Source: Mariniblastus sp964414815
Lineage (GTDB): Bacteria; Planctomycetota; Planctomycetia; Pirellulales; Pirellulaceae
Assembly: GCA_964414815.1 (NCBI GenBank)
Contig: CAYPXY010000020.1
Span: 5,108-69,107, forward strand
Reading direction: 5' to 3'
DNA length: 64,000 nucleotides
Shown here one piece after another: positions 61,309 through 64,000 of this stretch (position 1 is its first letter; every line of letters starts with the position of its first letter). The position numbers and the translations under genes are program-made. The notes under the pieces were generated by a model. That model worked only from the letters and a program-made list of their open reading frames with translations, was not told the origin of the DNA and made no database searches.

Positions 61309-62226
61309 TCACCCCTCATCCCTTCTCGCCAGCGGCAATCTTAGTTCGAACGTCGTTCCATTTTCACCGGAGTGAAGCAGTTTAACCGTTCCGCCATTTT
61401 GTTTCACCAAGGTCCGAACGAGGTATAACCCCAATCCTGTGCCGGGTTTTTTGCGCTGGAGTTCATTACCAAGTCGATGGAAACGGCCAAAAATCTTTCG
61501 TCGCTGAGCGTTGGGAATCCCCGGTCCGTTGTCGCTGATTTCGGTCACCACCTGCTCGCCTTCAATGCGCATCGAAACAGAAACGAGCGGAGGATCGCCG
61601 GCGTATTTGATCGCATTGTCGATCAAATTACGAAAGATAATATTGGCATCCACGGGTGAAGCATGGATGTCGGCCTTTATTGGATTGAGCTCAATGATCG
61701 AGTCCGAAACCTGATATCGGGAGCAAACGGTGCGAATGCAATCCCGAAGGACCATGCTGACGTCCAGCCACTCCTTAAGAGGGACTTTATTTGGGTTGTC
61801 GGCATGGCCTGCATCCAGCAAGTGGCTGATCAATCCGTCCAGTCGTTCGACATCGGCCAGCATGTATTTGTAAAACTGACCCCGTTCCTGTTCGGAAACG
61901 TTTCGCAGATTCAAGGTCTGCAAATACAGCTTGAGCGACGCGATCGGCGACTTGAATTCGTGGGTGACACTGTCAATAAAGTTCGATTGCCGCCGGGTCA
62001 GGTTGATGGCCTTGATTGACAGAACCAGATAGATCACGACTCCCACCAATACAAACAGGAATAGAATGGATCCAACGGTCAGCAGGGTCCAGTAAAATGC
62101 TTTTTGAGATGCTTCCTGAGCGCTTAAAACGGTGATCAGCACCCAGCCCACGATCAGCGCGACGATCACCACAATCATCAACACGCCAAGCACAATAGGA
62201 GTCCGTAGTGATTTGCGTTCCAGCAT
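61309..62226 (-). CDS. Membrane sensor histidine kinase
   Basis: 305 residues. Two membrane helices (about 10-34 and 44-70) with a very short outer loop, so sensing is probably in the membrane. HisKA domain with H89 in VTHEFKSPIASLKLYLQ; ATPase domain with NLIDNAIKYAG, DNGPGIP and GTGLGLYLV. All boxes are intact. The stop codon lies in degenerate GGGATGA heptamers (61292-61324). Likely partner of the OmpR-type regulator downstream. glnS ends 74 bases upstream, so it may share that transcript. Confidence 0.95.
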   Translation of the reverse strand: MLERKSLRTPIVLGVLMIVVIVALIVGWVLITVLSAQEASQKAFYWTLLTVGSILFLFVLVGVVIYLVLSIKAINLTRRQSNFIDSVTHEFKSPIASLKLYLQTLNLRNVSEQERGQFYKYMLADVERLDGLISHLLDAGHADNPNKVPLKEWLDVSMVLRDCIRTVCSRYQVSDSIIELNPIKADIHASPVDANIIFRNLIDNAIKYAGDPPLVSVSMRIEGEQVVTEISDNGPGIPNAQRRKIFGRFHRLGNELQRKKPGTGLGLYLVRTLVKQNGGTVKLLHSGENGTTFELRLPLARRDEG

Positions 62227-62300
62227 AACGTAGTGTTAAATTTTTAACATTCAGGTTTCGGTCAGAATTTCTGTAACTTGGAAAACGGGACACCAAAGGC

Positions 62301-63962
62301 TTATTTCTTCCAGCCATCTTTGAGTGTCACCGTTCGATTAAAGACCATTTCCCCGGGGCGACTGTCCTTGGTGTCCACGCAAAAGTAGCCGTTTCGTTCG
62401 AACTGGAATCGGTCCCCCGGTTTGGCAGATGCGAGGGACGGTTCAAGTTTGGCATCGTTGATGACGGTCAAGGCGTTAGGATTGATCAGGTCTTTCCAAT
62501 CTTTTCCTTCTGGCACATCGCTCGGATCATCCTGTTCGAATAGCTGATCGTACAGACGGACTTCGGCGTTGATGGCGTGGGGCGCAGAAACCCAATGAAT
62601 CGTACCTTTGACTTTGCGCCCGTCTGGGGCTTGGCCCCCTGCCGTTTCCGGATCGTACGTGCATCGGAGTTCAATCGGCTTTCCGTTCGTGTCCTTGATG
62701 ACTTCGTGACACTTGATGAAATAGCCGTATCGCAAACGGACTTCATTGCCGATGGTCAGCCGGAAGAAACCTTTGGGAGCCGTTTCCATGAAGTCTTCCT
62801 GTTCGATGTAAAGCTCGCGGCTGAAGGGGATTTCGCGCGTACCGGCCGTTTCGTCTTCCGGGTTGTTGATCGCCGTTCGTATTTCGGATTGGCCCTCCGT
62901 ATAGTTCTCGATGACGACTTTCAGCGGGTTGAGGACGACCATCACGCGAGGTGCGATCTGGTTGAGGTGCTCGCGAATGCAAAGATTCAGTAACGCCAAA
63001 TCGGATACGCTATTGAACTTCGTCACGCCAATGCGATGACAGAAATTGCGAATTGCCTCGGGTGTAAAACCACGCCGGCGAATTCCTCGAATGGTCGGCA
63101 TCCGCGGATCATCCCAACCCGAAACATGACCGCCTTGAACCAGTTCGTTCAATCGCCGCTTGCTCATCATGGTTTGGGTGATGGATAGTTTGGAAAATTC
63201 GATTTGTTGCGGGTGGTGGATGCCGAGCTGTTCAACAAACCAGTCGTAGAGCGGGCGGTGGTGCTCAAACTCCAGCGTGCATATCGAATGCGTGATCCCT
63301 TCGATCGAATCCGATTGTCCATGGGCCCAGTCATAGGTCGGATAGATGCACCACTGATCGCCCGTACGATGATGGTGGGCGTGGCGGATACGGTACATCG
63401 CGGGATCGCGGAGGTTCATGTTATCCGATGCCATGTCAATTTTGGCCCGCAGCGTTCTTGCGCCGTCGGGAAACTCACCGGCTCTCATGCGCTCAAACAG
63501 GTCGAGATTTTCTTCGACGGAGCGATCTCGATAGGGGCTGTTGCGACCGGGCTTGTTCCACCCTCCTCGATATTCGCGAACTTCGTCCATGGTTTGATCA
63601 CAGACAAACGCTTTGCCGTCCTTGATCAATTGAATGGCCCATTGGTAGAGCGGTTCAAAATAATCGGACGCAAAATATTCTGCGTCCCAATCAAAACCGA
63701 GCCAGCGAATATCGTCGCGGATGGCCTCGACGTATTCGACGTTTTCTTTTTCAGGGTTGGTGTCGTCGAGTCGTAAATGACACCGACCACCGAACTCCTT
63801 TGCGATGCCAAAGTTCAGGCAAATCGATTTGGCGTGACCCAAGTGGAGGTAGCCGTTGGGTTCAGGTGGAAAACGGGTGACCACTTGTCCGCCATTTTTT
63901 CCACTCGCGACATCAGAAGCAACGATTTGGCGGATAAAGTCAGTTTGGGGCTCAGTGTCCAT
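62301..63962 (-). CDS. glnS: Glutaminyl-tRNA synthetase
   Basis: 553 residues, class I synthetase. HIGH-type motif HLGH at 40-43 in PEPNGYLHLGHAKSI, and KMSKS-type MMSKRRL at about 265. DDTNPEKE and the C-terminal anticodon domain (GEMVFNRTVTLKDGW) are as in GlnRS rather than GluRS. Charges tRNA-Gln directly. Present in a limited set of bacteria, planctomycetes among them, often alongside GatCAB as here. Upstream are GGGATTC-type heptamers. Confidence 0.97.
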   Translation of the reverse strand: MDTEPQTDFIRQIVASDVASGKNGGQVVTRFPPEPNGYLHLGHAKSICLNFGIAKEFGGRCHLRLDDTNPEKENVEYVEAIRDDIRWLGFDWDAEYFASDYFEPLYQWAIQLIKDGKAFVCDQTMDEVREYRGGWNKPGRNSPYRDRSVEENLDLFERMRAGEFPDGARTLRAKIDMASDNMNLRDPAMYRIRHAHHHRTGDQWCIYPTYDWAHGQSDSIEGITHSICTLEFEHHRPLYDWFVEQLGIHHPQQIEFSKLSITQTMMSKRRLNELVQGGHVSGWDDPRMPTIRGIRRRGFTPEAIRNFCHRIGVTKFNSVSDLALLNLCIREHLNQIAPRVMVVLNPLKVVIENYTEGQSEIRTAINNPEDETAGTREIPFSRELYIEQEDFMETAPKGFFRLTIGNEVRLRYGYFIKCHEVIKDTNGKPIELRCTYDPETAGGQAPDGRKVKGTIHWVSAPHAINAEVRLYDQLFEQDDPSDVPEGKDWKDLINPNALTVINDAKLEPSLASAKPGDRFQFERNGYFCVDTKDSRPGEMVFNRTVTLKDGWKK

Positions 63963-63963
63963 G

Positions 63964-64000
63964 CGGGTTCGGGGTTCGGGATTCGGGATTCGGGGTTTGG
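63964..64000. repeat. GGGTTCG/GGGATTC heptamer array at the window edge
   Basis: Tandem 7-8 base units (GGGTTCG, GGGTTCGG, GATTCGG) starting two bases upstream of the glnS start codon and running out of the window. Same style as the array at 61003-61065. Confidence 0.9.

Overview
The window looks like chromosomal DNA of a planctomycete, most likely a Pirellulaceae/Rhodopirellula-type marine lineage. The basis is the gene content: three two-gene modules pairing a cytochrome-c/DUF1549/DUF1553 or DUF1592-type protein with a DUF1501 or DUF1552 protein, a DUF1559 prepilin-like protein, a PEP-CTERM-tailed peptidase, many exported proteins of unknown role, and intergenic DNA packed with short palindromic repeats. 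No rRNA, tRNA, CRISPR array, prophage or complete insertion sequence was seen. About 47 protein genes are supported, on both strands and mostly in short operons.

Layout. 1-5.1 kb: the end of a serine-hydrolase-like gene, alaS with unusual insertions, an exported protein and a BON protein. 5.5-19.1 kb: secreted haem/DUF modules (DUF1592+DUF1552; DUF1549/1553+DUF1501), a VapBC-like toxin-antitoxin pair, a Gfo/Idh/MocA oxidoreductase, a carboxypeptidase-regulatory-like protein and a dihaem cytochrome. 19.4-26.9 kb: a basic AT-hook-like protein, rpmB, gatC, gatA, serC, serA and a methyltransferase, separated by palindromic repeats. 27-38.6 kb: a double exonuclease/endonuclease/phosphatase protein, an MFS transporter, an AraC regulator divergent from an SDR gene, a secretory peptidase, DUF1559 and an NhaC antiporter. 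38.9-50.7 kb: an M64 peptidase, a response regulator/histidine kinase pair, a lipoprotein, nnrD, argG, an exported methyltransferase-hydrolase fusion, RhuM and recA. 51.1-64 kb: a third DUF1553/DUF1501 module, an operon running YggU, sugar kinase, small protein, Phd-like antitoxin and thpR, a fatty acid desaturase, and glnS followed by a histidine kinase and an OmpR-type regulator.

The most unusual signal is the repeats. One palindromic family (core CCCGAAGCGTAAGCGAGGG and its inverse) occurs about ten times. It exists as a short hairpin (about 75 bp) and as a longer form (about 120-135 bp) with related ends. Two long copies lie in frame inside one histidine kinase gene and a half copy lies in frame inside a DUF1553 gene. 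The core is free of stop codons in five of six frames, so it can enter genes without breaking them. Other families include elements with terminal inverted repeats (AGGCGACCGGCAG ends; CCGTTCAC ends), a palindrome flanked by 20-bp direct repeats at a stop codon, a 21-bp in-frame tandem repeat in alaS, and tandem repeats, mostly of 7 bp, that sit across the stop codons of four genes.

Functional themes are translation (alaS, glnS, gatCA, rpmB), serine and arginine synthesis (serC, serA, argG), extracellular haem/DUF degradative modules, and two-component signalling.
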